A stretch of DNA of 64,000 bases, taken from Solibacillus sp. FSL W7-1464. Lineage in GTDB: Bacteria > Bacillota > Bacilli > Bacillales_A > Planococcaceae. The stretch covers positions 1,403,001 to 1,467,000 of the forward strand of contig NZ_JBBORC010000001.1 of the NCBI RefSeq assembly GCF_038004425.1, given 5' to 3'. The position numbers were made by a program, and so were the translations under genes. Position 1 is the first letter of the stretch. The number at the start of each line of letters is the position of its first letter. The notes beneath the pieces were generated by a model. That model was given only the letters and a program-made list of their open reading frames with translations. It searched no databases and had not been told where the DNA came from. This document shows, in pieces, positions 51,290-59,726 of this stretch.

Positions 51290-51473
51290 TAATATTTGAT
51301 CTTTCATCTTAATATAGAATAATAATGAATTTTTTATATAATGATTAATTGTACGTTGTTTACGTAATATACATCTCTGTTACAGAGTCACTTTTCACAA
51401 ATAATTGATTACAGTGGTGTTGTTGCCTTTAAAAACTCTTTCGTTTTTCCTTTTATAACTGAAAAGGGAGAGT

Positions 51474-51521
51474 CAGCTTGTAATAAGTAGCGCATAACTA
51501 CTATATTACAAGCTGTTTTTT
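51474..51521 (+). terminator. Strong terminator 185 bases past the zinc-finger gene
   Basis: CAGCTTGTAATA (51474-51485) pairs perfectly with TATTACAAGCTG (51504-51515), extended by GTAG/CTAC, then a T run. The gap 51290-51473 holds no ORF; a small RNA ending here is possible. Confidence 0.8.
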
Positions 51522-51550
51522 ATGAATTTATTTAAAAAATGGGCATAGTA

Positions 51551-51584
51551 AAAAGCTACTTTCGACGTCTCGAAAGTAGCTTTT
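51551..51584. terminator. Terminator of the SEC-C gene, symmetric
   Basis: AAAAGCTACTTTCGA (51551-51565) pairs perfectly with TCGAAAGTAGCTTTT (51570-51584). The SEC-C gene ends 13 bases away on the minus strand. Confidence 0.85.
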
Positions 51585-51596
51585 CTGATTTTGTTA

Positions 51597-52592
51597 TTAA
51601 CTATTAACAAGTTGTTTTTCATTATAGAAGGCATTTAATTCCTGATAATACTTATTTAAAGAAGATGGGGAAACACTGAAGCTTTCGCCGATTTCTTTTA
51701 CAGTGAACTTTTGATCGAATAAATCATTTTCCTGACCAAATCGTACTGCACCGGCAGCTATAGCCCCTGCTTTACGTGCTGTAGGCTGTTTTTCGATTAA
51801 ATAATCTTCAACTGTCGCTATGAAGCTCTCGTTATTGATCGCTTTTTCGGTCATAAATGCTTTTAACTGTTCCACTACTTCCTGCTCAAACGGTGTAAAC
51901 TCTTCACCTTCATAGCCGTTTTCGACTAAACCTTCCCATAATACTAAGTGATTTTCTTTTGTGAATTGCGCAACAGATAAACGACTTGCTTTGTACGCCT
52001 CTGTAAACTGTTCAAAAGAAATCGCATGCTCTTTATGGAAGAAGATCAGTGTAGATACCGCTAATACGTGGTTTTCCTTGTTTGAACCATCCGGTAATAA
52101 AAAGGCGAACACACGCATTCCTAGAGGGATTGATTTGTGGCTTTCTCGCTGAATATGATATGTTGTGCCAGTTAAAGCAGAGATGGCTGTGAAGTAACCA
52201 TCCTGTACATCTTCGACAGTTCCGATGAAGAAAATCGGCTGTTCCCATGATTTCAATAATTCGATCATAGATGGGCGAAGTGCTTTCTTAGCTGTTTTAG
52301 CTAAGAAATTTTGCCAAATATCTGGTCGTTGATGGAAGAAGTATTCATCTAATGCAACGGCTTCCACCAATTCCTTATGCAATTTTTTTTCTAGTTTCGG
52401 TGCCCAAGTACGAACCAATTCCATAAATTCACGGATATCTTTTCGTTCCGGGTAATTACTATAGAAAGTTTGTAATACGTTTTCAATTTCATCTTGGAAA
52501 ACGTTTTGTGAAGTTACTTGATTTTTTCCTTCACAACATTTTTTGTATTTTTTTCCACTACCGCATAGACATGGGTCATTTCGTCCAATCAT
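51597..52592 (-). CDS. SEC-C metal-binding domain protein
   Basis: A 331-residue protein with an N-terminal SEC-C zinc module (GRNDPCLCGSGKKYKKCC, residues 3-20), as at the end of SecA, followed by about 300 residues with no clear family. The last 50 residues look like a helix-turn-helix (TVKEIGESFSVSPSSLNKYY). There are no membrane segments. The SEC-C module binds zinc and may contact SecB, ribosomes or nucleic acid. ATG 52592 follows AAAGGAAG. Confidence 0.82.
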   Translation of the reverse strand: MIGRNDPCLCGSGKKYKKCCEGKNQVTSQNVFQDEIENVLQTFYSNYPERKDIREFMELVRTWAPKLEKKLHKELVEAVALDEYFFHQRPDIWQNFLAKTAKKALRPSMIELLKSWEQPIFFIGTVEDVQDGYFTAISALTGTTYHIQRESHKSIPLGMRVFAFLLPDGSNKENHVLAVSTLIFFHKEHAISFEQFTEAYKASRLSVAQFTKENHLVLWEGLVENGYEGEEFTPFEQEVVEQLKAFMTEKAINNESFIATVEDYLIEKQPTARKAGAIAAGAVRFGQENDLFDQKFTVKEIGESFSVSPSSLNKYYQELNAFYNEKQLVNS

Positions 52593-52790
52593 TGTAACAC
52601 TTCCTTTAATACAACTTTTAAATACTAATGTCGCAGTATTGCTACTAATAATAATAACGTCAGATTGTTATTATGAAAACTGATTATGTTTTTAGAACTG
52701 TCAGAAAAATTGTTGCATTTTATATTATATGAAACTTGATATAAAAATAGAACAATCATAGAGTTAATTCTATCACCAATCTATAAAAAA

Positions 52791-52820
52791 GAGACATTGC
52801 ACGCTCGGATGCGATGTCTC
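52791..52820 (-). terminator. Terminator of the EamA gene
   Basis: GAGACATTGC pairs with GCGATGTCTC (one mismatch); on the minus strand TTTTTTATAG follows. Confidence 0.85.
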
Positions 52821-52826
52821 TTCCTA

Positions 52827-53738
52827 TTATAACGTAGTTTTGGAGTGTGTTGGTGCAGGTAATTTTTTCATTGCTATAAATTGTTCTAGCTGAGCAACAG
52901 TATTGCCGATTAAAATAAATGCGCCGCCAATTACTAGTTGTGCAGTCAATCCTTCACCAAGGAAAATCAATGCGAACACAGCTGCGAAAATCGGTTCAAG
53001 TGAAAAAATTAGCCCGGTATGTGTAGGAGAAGTGTATTGTTGTACAACAGCTTGGGCAACAAAGCAAAACGCAGTACAGATAATGCCTAATCCAAGTACA
53101 GCAACCCAGCTCGTAGAATTAGACGGGAGCATAGGGGTTTCGAACATCATTGTGAACACTGCACCAAACACCCCGGCAATCCCTAACTGATAGACACCAT
53201 ATGAAATGGATTCGACATTTTTAGTGAATTTGCTATTTAATATTAAATAGATTGAATAGCAAACAGCTGCAATCGCTACTAATAAATCACCAATTTGAAA
53301 CGTCATCGATTCTTTCATTGTCAGAACTGTAATTCCGATCATTGTAGCAACGATCGCGAAGCTCACTGCTCGTGAAGGAAGACGTTTATCAATGAAGCTT
53401 GTCATGATTGGTACTAAAACAACAGTCAGACTTAGTATAAAGCCTGCATTACCTGCTGAAGTCGTTTTTAACCCTAGAAGAGAAAGAGCAAAAATCGTGA
53501 ACAATAAGAAGCCTTGTATCGAAGCATATAAAATCGTTTTAATATTTATGCGCAACATCTTCGGTAAAAAGATTAGCCCTGCAATGATAAATGCTATTAA
53601 GCATCGAAGTGCTACAACATTGAAAGCCTCCAAACTTTCCAGTCCCATGACCATAAAAGTATAAGATAGCCCCCAGAACATTGTAACAATCACCATTAAA
53701 ATATTTGCTTTCCCTTGTAAACTCAAAGATGTCACCAC
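52827..53738 (-). CDS. EamA/DMT-family transporter
   Basis: A protein of about 303 residues with ten hydrophobic segments in two repeats of the EamA domain; the second repeat ends FLGEGLTAQLVIGGAFILIG, the family signature. DMT proteins export amino acids or metabolites. The start is a GTG near 53738 with a poor ribosome site, so it could be a few codons later. It is transcribed divergently from a LysR gene, which is likely its regulator. Confidence 0.87.
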   Translation of the reverse strand: MVTSLSLQGKANILMVIVTMFWGLSYTFMVMGLESLEAFNVVALRCLIAFIIAGLIFLPKMLRINIKTILYASIQGFLLFTIFALSLLGLKTTSAGNAGFILSLTVVLVPIMTSFIDKRLPSRAVSFAIVATMIGITVLTMKESMTFQIGDLLVAIAAVCYSIYLILNSKFTKNVESISYGVYQLGIAGVFGAVFTMMFETPMLPSNSTSWVAVLGLGIICTAFCFVAQAVVQQYTSPTHTGLIFSLEPIFAAVFALIFLGEGLTAQLVIGGAFILIGNTVAQLEQFIAMKKLPAPTHSKTTL

Positions 53739-53844
53739 ATTTCTAAAAAGTAAGTTCTTAATAATCAGTAAAAATATGTACTTTACGACAAATACAAATA
53801 GCGATTAAAAGATGGTAAAGTACTGAATCACCTATTAAACCAAT

Positions 53845-53858
53845 CTGTTATAAAACAG
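53845..53858. promoter_or_regulatory. LysR-type binding site candidate
   Basis: CTGTTATAAAACAG is a 5-bp inverted repeat with T-N10/11-A character in the shared divergent promoter region of the EamA and LysR genes. Confidence 0.45.
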
Positions 53859-53952
53859 TATAAACAGGAAGTTGTGATTAGTAAAACGAATGTTTATAAT
53901 GATTGATATGAAAATAATTCATGTTTAAAATTGAATAGTGGAGTGAATTATA

Positions 53953-54825
53953 ATGAGTCTAGTAAAATACGAAATTTTGAATAAAGTGGCGGAAGTTCAT
54001 AGCTTCACAAAAGCTGCATCGGTTTTGGGGCTTACCCAATCAGCTGTAAGTCATGCAGTTTCCAGTTTGGAAAAGGAGTTTGGATTTAATTTAATCCACC
54101 GGAACCGTACAGGAGTGACGTTGACTGAAGACGGAATGAAGATGCTCTATGAAATGCGCAAAGTATTAGTGGCGGAGGAGCATCTGCAGCAGACCGCATC
54201 AAATATTTTAGGTGTAAGCCAAGGAACCGTTCGAATTGGCCTAATATCGACAATTTCTACACATTGGATGCCGAACATCATTCATATAATGGATTCTGAG
54301 TTTCCGGGCATCCGCATTGAATTGCGCGAAGGGGATTATTATGAGATTGAACAGTGGCTATTACAAGGGGAAGTCGACTGCGGATTTTTAAATCGGACAA
54401 GCTCCAAACAGTTCGAATTTATGCCGTTAAAACGCGATCCGTTGTTATGTATTGTGTCGTCGCATAGTCCGCTATATGATAGAACAGAGATCGATTTATT
54501 TGAAATTGAAGATACCCCGATTATAATGCCTTCCTATAAAGGAACAAACGACGTTATGACAACATTTGAGAAATATGGCGTATTTCCGAATATACGTTTT
54601 GAACTTTATGACGAGAAGGCCATCGTATCAATGGTGGAACATAATCTAGGTATTAGCATACTGCCTGAAATGGCGATTTCGATGTTGCCGGATACTGTAA
54701 AAGCACTGCCTCTTGTACAGGAGAGTTATCGAATCCTCGGATTGTCAACAAAGCAGAAGCTGTCACCGGCATCGCAAAAATTTGTGGAAATATTAAAACA
54801 GTGGCTGGAAAATGAAGAACAGTAA
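53953..54825 (+). CDS. LysR-family transcriptional regulator
   Basis: A 290-residue LysR regulator. The N-terminal helix-turn-helix covers SFTKAASVLGLTQSAVSHAVSSLE, and the remainder is the periplasmic-binding-like effector domain. It lies divergent to the EamA transporter gene, the classical arrangement for a LysR protein controlling an exporter. The CoaB-like gene follows 14 bases after its stop. Confidence 0.92.
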   Translation: MSLVKYEILNKVAEVHSFTKAASVLGLTQSAVSHAVSSLEKEFGFNLIHRNRTGVTLTEDGMKMLYEMRKVLVAEEHLQQTASNILGVSQGTVRIGLISTISTHWMPNIIHIMDSEFPGIRIELREGDYYEIEQWLLQGEVDCGFLNRTSSKQFEFMPLKRDPLLCIVSSHSPLYDRTEIDLFEIEDTPIIMPSYKGTNDVMTTFEKYGVFPNIRFELYDEKAIVSMVEHNLGISILPEMAISMLPDTVKALPLVQESYRILGLSTKQKLSPASQKFVEILKQWLENEEQ

Positions 54826-54839
54826 AAGGGGAAACAACA

Positions 54840-55502
54840 ATGCTGACAGGAAAAAAAGTAGTAATAACGAGTGGCGGGACATTTGAGAAATGGGATAATG
54901 TCCGTGGCCATACAAACTTATCAAAAGGAACGATGGGTAGTTATTTAGCCGAAGCCGCGCTTGGAAAAGGTGCGAGCGTTATTTATATGCACGGTGTATT
55001 TACACAGCTGCCGGAACAACGAAACGAGATGCAGCTCGTTGAATTTGAAGGAATAGAGGATTTAGGCGAAAAATTAAAAACGATTCTTGAATCCGAGCGA
55101 ATTGACTATGTCATTATGGCGGTAGCCGGCTCGGACTGGCTTATTGACAAAGTGTTCGATCAGCATGGCAATGAGCTGAGTGAAAAAGGTAAGATGCCAT
55201 CTGACGAACCTCCGATTATCCATTTTAAAAAAGCGCCGAAAATATTGGCACAAATTAAAAATTGGGCTCCGGATACAACATTAATCGGTTTTAAACTGGA
55301 AGCAACGGATGATGAATCGTATTTGTTGGAACGAGCTTCTGCAAGAATGGAAACAGCAAAAGCGGATTATATGGTCGCAAATAGTTCAAAATCTTTGTAT
55401 GGTGCGATGGAGCCCCATTATATTATTCATAAATCCGGGGAAACTCATAAAGTCGACGGGAAAATGGCAGCTGCAACGGCATTAATGAATATCATCTCTT
55501 AA
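54840..55502 (+). CDS. CoaB-like DNA/pantothenate metabolism flavoprotein
   Basis: A 220-residue protein resembling the phosphopantothenoylcysteine synthetase (CoaB) half of CoaBC: VVITSGGTFEKWDNVR at the nucleotide site, IMAVAGSDW, and GFKLEATDD with the ANSSKSLYGA segment late. The CoaC (decarboxylase) half is absent. The usual SGGTxExID reads SGGTFEKWD and the AAVSD motif reads AVAGSDW, so it may be a specialised paralogue. AAAAGGGG precedes the ATG. It follows the LysR gene closely and may be cotranscribed with it. Confidence 0.82.
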   Translation: MLTGKKVVITSGGTFEKWDNVRGHTNLSKGTMGSYLAEAALGKGASVIYMHGVFTQLPEQRNEMQLVEFEGIEDLGEKLKTILESERIDYVIMAVAGSDWLIDKVFDQHGNELSEKGKMPSDEPPIIHFKKAPKILAQIKNWAPDTTLIGFKLEATDDESYLLERASARMETAKADYMVANSSKSLYGAMEPHYIIHKSGETHKVDGKMAAATALMNIIS

Positions 55503-55585
55503 CTAAAGTTGGCTTATTTTTCAATTGCCTATATATGGTATAATTTAGAATATTGTATCTATTTTTATTGAAAAGAGGTTGTTGC

Positions 55586-56392
55586 ATGTACCAGTTCGAT
55601 CATCTCGTCCATTTTGTTCCCTATCCAGAACAGACATCGTTAAAACTCCAAGAAGAAGGTTTCCATGTTGTCCCGGGAGGAAGTCATGAAGCGTGGGGTA
55701 CATATAATACGCTAAGCTATTTTGATTTGGCTTATATTGAATTGATCGGCATTGAAAATGAAGAGAAGTTCCAGATAGCTGCCGAAAAGAAATATTCATT
55801 ACATGCGAGCTATAAGGAAAATCGCCGACGTGACGGATTGACGCGTTTTGCGGTTCGTACAACGACAATTGAAGAAGATGCGAAGTTATTTGCGAAAGCC
55901 GGTTTGGAGGTAGTTGGTCCGGAACGTTATTCCCGTAGACGAGATGACGGTTCTGAAGTAAGCTGGCAACTGCTTTATATTGGTCATCCGAAATCGAAAA
56001 TTGAATTCCCTTTTTTTATTCAATGGGATGAAGCAGATACGCTTCGACGCAAGGAACTAACGGACCGCGGTATTATAGCACAACATCCGTTAGGGGATTT
56101 AACGATTGAGGCTGTGCATTTTGTTGTACCGAATTTTGATGCAGTTGAGCAAATTGCCCAATTATGCGGAGCGACCATTTTAAAAAAGGTAAATCAGGAA
56201 GAGAACGTAGAGTATTCGATTATTCTGCTCAATGAAGTGAAGCTTATTTTCGTCAAGCCAGTCGGTGAAGGAACAGCCTGGGATTATATGCTTGAACACG
56301 GCTATGGCATAAAAAAGGTCGTGCTTTCAGGTGCGACGGAGCAAAAGCATATTACAATTGACGGCGCACAATACGAAATAAATAAGAAATAA
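55586..56392 (+). CDS. VOC-superfamily (glyoxalase-like) protein
   Basis: A 268-residue protein. The N-terminal FDHLVHFVP and the later IEAVHFVVPNF are paired VOC beta-alpha-beta starts, with ELIGIEN as a likely metal-ligand strand. This is the glyoxalase-like domain family found singly in Bacillales; the substrate is unknown. ATG 55586 follows AAAGAGG; a reading from 55553 adds 11 residues without a ribosome site. Confidence 0.82.
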   Translation: MYQFDHLVHFVPYPEQTSLKLQEEGFHVVPGGSHEAWGTYNTLSYFDLAYIELIGIENEEKFQIAAEKKYSLHASYKENRRRDGLTRFAVRTTTIEEDAKLFAKAGLEVVGPERYSRRRDDGSEVSWQLLYIGHPKSKIEFPFFIQWDEADTLRRKELTDRGIIAQHPLGDLTIEAVHFVVPNFDAVEQIAQLCGATILKKVNQEENVEYSIILLNEVKLIFVKPVGEGTAWDYMLEHGYGIKKVVLSGATEQKHITIDGAQYEINKK

Positions 56393-56394
56393 AA

Positions 56395-56432
56395 AAGGCT
56401 GTAAACGATTAAACTTTTTCGTTTACAGCCTT
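56395..56432. terminator. Bidirectional terminator between VOC and csp genes
   Basis: Perfect 14-base stem AAGGCTGTAAACGA (56395-56408) with TCGTTTACAGCCTT (56419-56432); T-rich on both sides. Confidence 0.92.
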
Positions 56433-56434
56433 GT

Positions 56435-56635
56435 CTATTTTTTTATAACATTCGCTGCTTGTGGACCCCGGATGCCGTCGACTAAATCGAATTCAACCAC
56501 TTGTCCTTCATCCAGTGAACGAAATCCTTCCTCTTGTATGCCAGTAAAGTGTACAAAAACATCTTCACCATTCGTAGATTCTATAAATCCATAACCTTTT
56601 TCATTATCAAACCATTTTACAGTGCCTTGGTGCAT
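56435..56635 (-). CDS. Cold-shock protein, CspA family
   Basis: A 66-residue single cold-shock domain binding single-stranded RNA/DNA. RNP1 is KGYGFI and RNP2 is VFVHF. It acts as an RNA chaperone. GGAGGAG lies before the ATG. The upstream 190-base gap with the divergent fhs gene allows a long leader, as in many csp genes. The first residues MHQG depart from the usual MxxG only slightly. Confidence 0.94.
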   Translation of the reverse strand: MHQGTVKWFDNEKGYGFIESTNGEDVFVHFTGIQEEGFRSLDEGQVVEFDLVDGIRGPQAANVIKK

Positions 56636-56825
56636 CCGCTTTCTCCTCCGATACTGTCAAAATCAATTGATGAAACATAAAGATTCCAGAATATTACGAA
56701 TAAACTATATACTATATGTATGTTAACTGTCAATAATTTGTCGATTTATGCACTTTTTTTTATTTATTAATTCAGACAAAACAGACTATAATAAAGTGAT
56801 TACATATAAGAAAGCAGGGCGAAGC

Positions 56826-58505
56826 ATGACAACGATTACGAAGAATCCATTAACAGATATTGAAATAGCCAATCAGGCGACAATGAAGCCGATTTTAGAA
56901 ATTGCGGAACATGCACACATTCCGTTAGATGCAGTTGAACAATACGGTCACTTTAAAGCAAAAATTGATACAAGCAAAATTAGTGGTGAAGCAACGGCAA
57001 ACGTGGTACTTGTAACAGCGATTAGCCCAACACCAGCAGGTGAAGGGAAATCGACAGTAACAATCGGTTTGGCGGATGCACTGCACCAATTGGATAAGCG
57101 GGTAATGGTTGCATTACGTGAGCCTTCTTTAGGACCGGTAATGGGTGTGAAAGGCGGTGCTACTGGCGGCGGATATGCACAAGTGTTGCCGATGGAGCAA
57201 ATCAATCTGCATTTCAATGGCGATTTCCATGCGATTACAACTGCAAACAATGCATTATCTGCATTGATTGATAATCATATCCATCAAGGGAATGCATTGA
57301 ACATTGATCCGCGACGAATTGTCTGGAAACGTGTACTGGACTTAAATGACCGCGCACTGCGTCATGTAACAGTTGGTTTAGGCGGACCGATGCAAGGTGT
57401 ACCTCGTGAAGACGGATTCGATATTACAGTCGCTTCTGAAATTATGGCCATTTTCTGTTTAGCAACAGGCATGAAAGATTTGAAACAGCGTTTGGCGCGT
57501 ATAGTAATTGGTTATACGTATGATCGAAATCCGGTAACAGTTGGTGATTTACAAGTAGAAGGAGCACTCGCTCTTATTTTAAAGGAAGCAATGAATCCAA
57601 ACTTGGTGCAAACAATCGAAGGCACTCCGGCATTAATTCATGGGGGTCCGTTTGCCAATATTGCCCATGGATGCAACTCGATTACTGCAACTCAGACAGC
57701 ACGCAAACTTGCGGACATCGTTGTAACAGAAGCCGGATTCGGTTCAGATTTAGGTGCGGAGAAGTTTTTGAATATTAAAGCCCGTGAAGCAGGTTTTAAA
57801 CCGAGCGCTGTCGTGATTGTTGCGACAATCCGCGCACTGAAAATGCATGGCGGCGTGGCAAAGGCTAATTTGGTGGAAGAAAATGTGGAAGCCCTAAAAC
57901 AAGGGATTTCCAATTTAGCACAGCATGTAGCCAATGTCCGGAACTTTGGACTGGAGCCGGTAATTGCTTTGAACCGATTTATTACGGATACAGAACAGGA
58001 ACTGAAAGCTGTTTTACAATGGGCGGAAGCGAATAAGGTTCGAATTGCCCGTACGAATGTATGGGAAGAAGGCGGTAAAGGCGGTATTGAGCTTGCCGAA
58101 AAAGTACTTGAAGTAATTGAACAGCCAAATACTTTCCATCATTTATATGAGCTGCAAGAAACAGTGGAACAGAAGTTAACAAAGATTGTACAGCAGGTGT
58201 ATGGTGGTTCAGGTGTGCAATTGACGGATGCTGCCAAAAAACAGTTGGCAGTGATCGAAAAAAATGGTTGGGACACTTTACCGATTTGTATGGCGAAAAC
58301 TCAGTATTCACTATCAGATCAACCAAGCTTAGTAGGGCGACCAACCGATTTCGTTGTGACAATTCGTGAAATTCTTCCAAAGTTAGGTGCAGGGTTCCTT
58401 GTATGCTTAACAGGGGATATTATGACAATGCCAGGCTTGCCGAAACAGCCTGCAGCACTGAATATGGATGTGGCCGAAGATGGAAGTGCACTCGGATTAT
58501 TCTAA
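56826..58505 (+). CDS. fhs: Formate-tetrahydrofolate ligase
   Basis: A 559-residue ATP-dependent enzyme making 10-formyl-THF, linking formate to one-carbon and purine metabolism. The P-loop is TPAGEGKST, and [22 protein letters not shown] and [14 protein letters not shown] are highly conserved family blocks. The start is ATG 56826; the 26 codons before it lack a ribosome site and contain the likely -10 (TATAAT, 56787-56792). Monocistronic. Confidence 0.95.
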   Translation: MTTITKNPLTDIEIANQATMKPILEIAEHAHIPLDAVEQYGHFKAKIDTSKISGEATANVVLVTAISPTPAGEGKSTVTIGLADALHQLDKRVMVALREPSLGPVMGVKGGATGGGYAQVLPMEQINLHFNGDFHAITTANNALSALIDNHIHQGNALNIDPRRIVWKRVLDLNDRALRHVTVGLGGPMQGVPREDGFDITVASEIMAIFCLATGMKDLKQRLARIVIGYTYDRNPVTVGDLQVEGALALILKEAMNPNLVQTIEGTPALIHGGPFANIAHGCNSITATQTARKLADIVVTEAGFGSDLGAEKFLNIKAREAGFKPSAVVIVATIRALKMHGGVAKANLVEENVEALKQGISNLAQHVANVRNFGLEPVIALNRFITDTEQELKAVLQWAEANKVRIARTNVWEEGGKGGIELAEKVLEVIEQPNTFHHLYELQETVEQKLTKIVQQVYGGSGVQLTDAAKKQLAVIEKNGWDTLPICMAKTQYSLSDQPSLVGRPTDFVVTIREILPKLGAGFLVCLTGDIMTMPGLPKQPAALNMDVAEDGSALGLF

Positions 58506-58577
58506 TCTGAACAATAGATAGCATCCGGCAGTATTTATGTCTGAGGACAAAATAACTCGGGAGCGATTAATAAAAGT

Positions 58578-58623
58578 AAAAGAAACGTATTCGTTTGATA
58601 ATTCATTCGAATACGTTTCTTTT
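58578..58623 (+). terminator. Terminator of fhs
   Basis: AAAAGAAACGTATTCG (58578-58593) pairs perfectly with CGAATACGTTTCTTTT (58608-58623); bidirectional in character. Confidence 0.9.
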
Positions 58624-58662
58624 ATTTGCATTGGAAACTTTGCTGAAATTTACGATCGTTCA

Positions 58663-58815
58663 TTAAAACATGATTTGTAGAAGGTTAGTAGCAATCATAA
58701 AAGTTGCACTTAATCCGTATGCAACCGACCCGATTAAAATTGGTGATATAACAATTAGACCTTTACGTTGGCTATCGTTCATATTTGGTGCTACAGCTTG
58801 CATCATTCTTTGCAT
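58663..58815 (-). CDS. Small membrane protein, 50 residues
   Basis: On the minus strand an ATG at 58815, preceded by AAAGGGAGTG, opens a 50-codon frame ending TAA at 58663-58665. The product starts MQRMMQAVAPNMNDSQRKG and continues with one long hydrophobic stretch (LIVISPILIGSVAYGLSATFM split by small residues), so it is probably a single- or two-pass membrane peptide. It is convergent with fhs and shares its terminator. It resembles no family known to me. Confidence 0.65.
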   Translation of the reverse strand: MQRMMQAVAPNMNDSQRKGLIVISPILIGSVAYGLSATFMIATNLLQIMF

Positions 58816-59093
58816 AAATAACACTCCCTTTTTCTGTTTAATGTTTTCTTATTGCTATTATATGATGTAAATTTGTAAAATACAAGCATTTAGTTCACAT
58901 TTTAGACAAAAATTATCTCTGAATAATTGTTGACACTTGATTTTTTGGAAGAAAGTTGCTACACGAAGGGGGTTGCCATAAAAGGTTGAAAGACCGAATC
59001 TTTTAGCGATATTCATGTCAAATAACTGAAGTATCCTTGCTTATCATGGTAATATGATTATGGAAACTCTAAAAAGAAAATGGTGAATGTAAC

Positions 59094-59726
59094 ATGTCCG
59101 AAATAATCGTACGATGTGAACAATTAGTAAAGGAAATTTATGAAACGATGGATGCAAGCCATGATTTTCAACATATTGAGCGTGTTTATCAAAACGCTAT
59201 GACAATACTTAAGTCCGAGCCTTTAGCAGATGGGAAAATCGTAAGTTTAGCTGTGCTGCTGCATGATGTCAGTGATGAAAAATATGCTGCGGATAAACAG
59301 CAGGAGCAGCGGATTTTGGATGAACTTGATTTAACGGAAGAGGATAAACAGCATATCCGTACAGTCATTGCAGAAGTTTCATTTAATGGGGGCAATGAAC
59401 GGGATATTACAACAGTAGAATCAAAAATTGTGCGGGATGCAGACCGTCTGGATGCAATTGGTGCGGTAGGGATTGCACGCACGTTCGCTTACGGTGGTGC
59501 GAAAGGACGCAAGTTGTATGATGATGCAGAAGAAGTGCGCGTGAATATGACAAAAGAACAATACCGCAGCGAGTCCACAGCCTCTGTTACGCACTTTTAT
59601 GAAAAGCTATTGCTATTGAAAGATTTAATGGTAACTGCAAAAGGGCGCGAAATGGCTGAAGAACGTCATGCCTTTATGGTACAATTTTTAGAGCAGTTAA
59701 AAAAAGAAAGAGACGGGATTTCATGA
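59094..59726 (+). CDS. HD-domain phosphohydrolase
   Basis: A 210-residue HD-superfamily protein. The metal ligands are HDFQHIERV (first His), LLHDVSDE (HD pair) and RDADRLDAIGAVGIAR (last Asp). It resembles YedJ-like nucleotide phosphohydrolases; the substrate is not known. Its stop overlaps the start of the Uup-type gene (ATGA), and the two form an operon with the CvfC gene. Confidence 0.9.
   Translation: MSEIIVRCEQLVKEIYETMDASHDFQHIERVYQNAMTILKSEPLADGKIVSLAVLLHDVSDEKYAADKQQEQRILDELDLTEEDKQHIRTVIAEVSFNGGNERDITTVESKIVRDADRLDAIGAVGIARTFAYGGAKGRKLYDDAEEVRVNMTKEQYRSESTASVTHFYEKLLLLKDLMVTAKGREMAEERHAFMVQFLEQLKKERDGIS

Noticed and set aside
53821-53900. T-box or S-box leader in the LysR/EamA gap
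   Set aside because: No T-box core, no terminator and no long leader; only a short inverted repeat.
58670-58870. Plus-strand 66-codon ORF
   Set aside because: It is antisense to the better supported minus-strand gene 58663-58815 and lacks a ribosome site.
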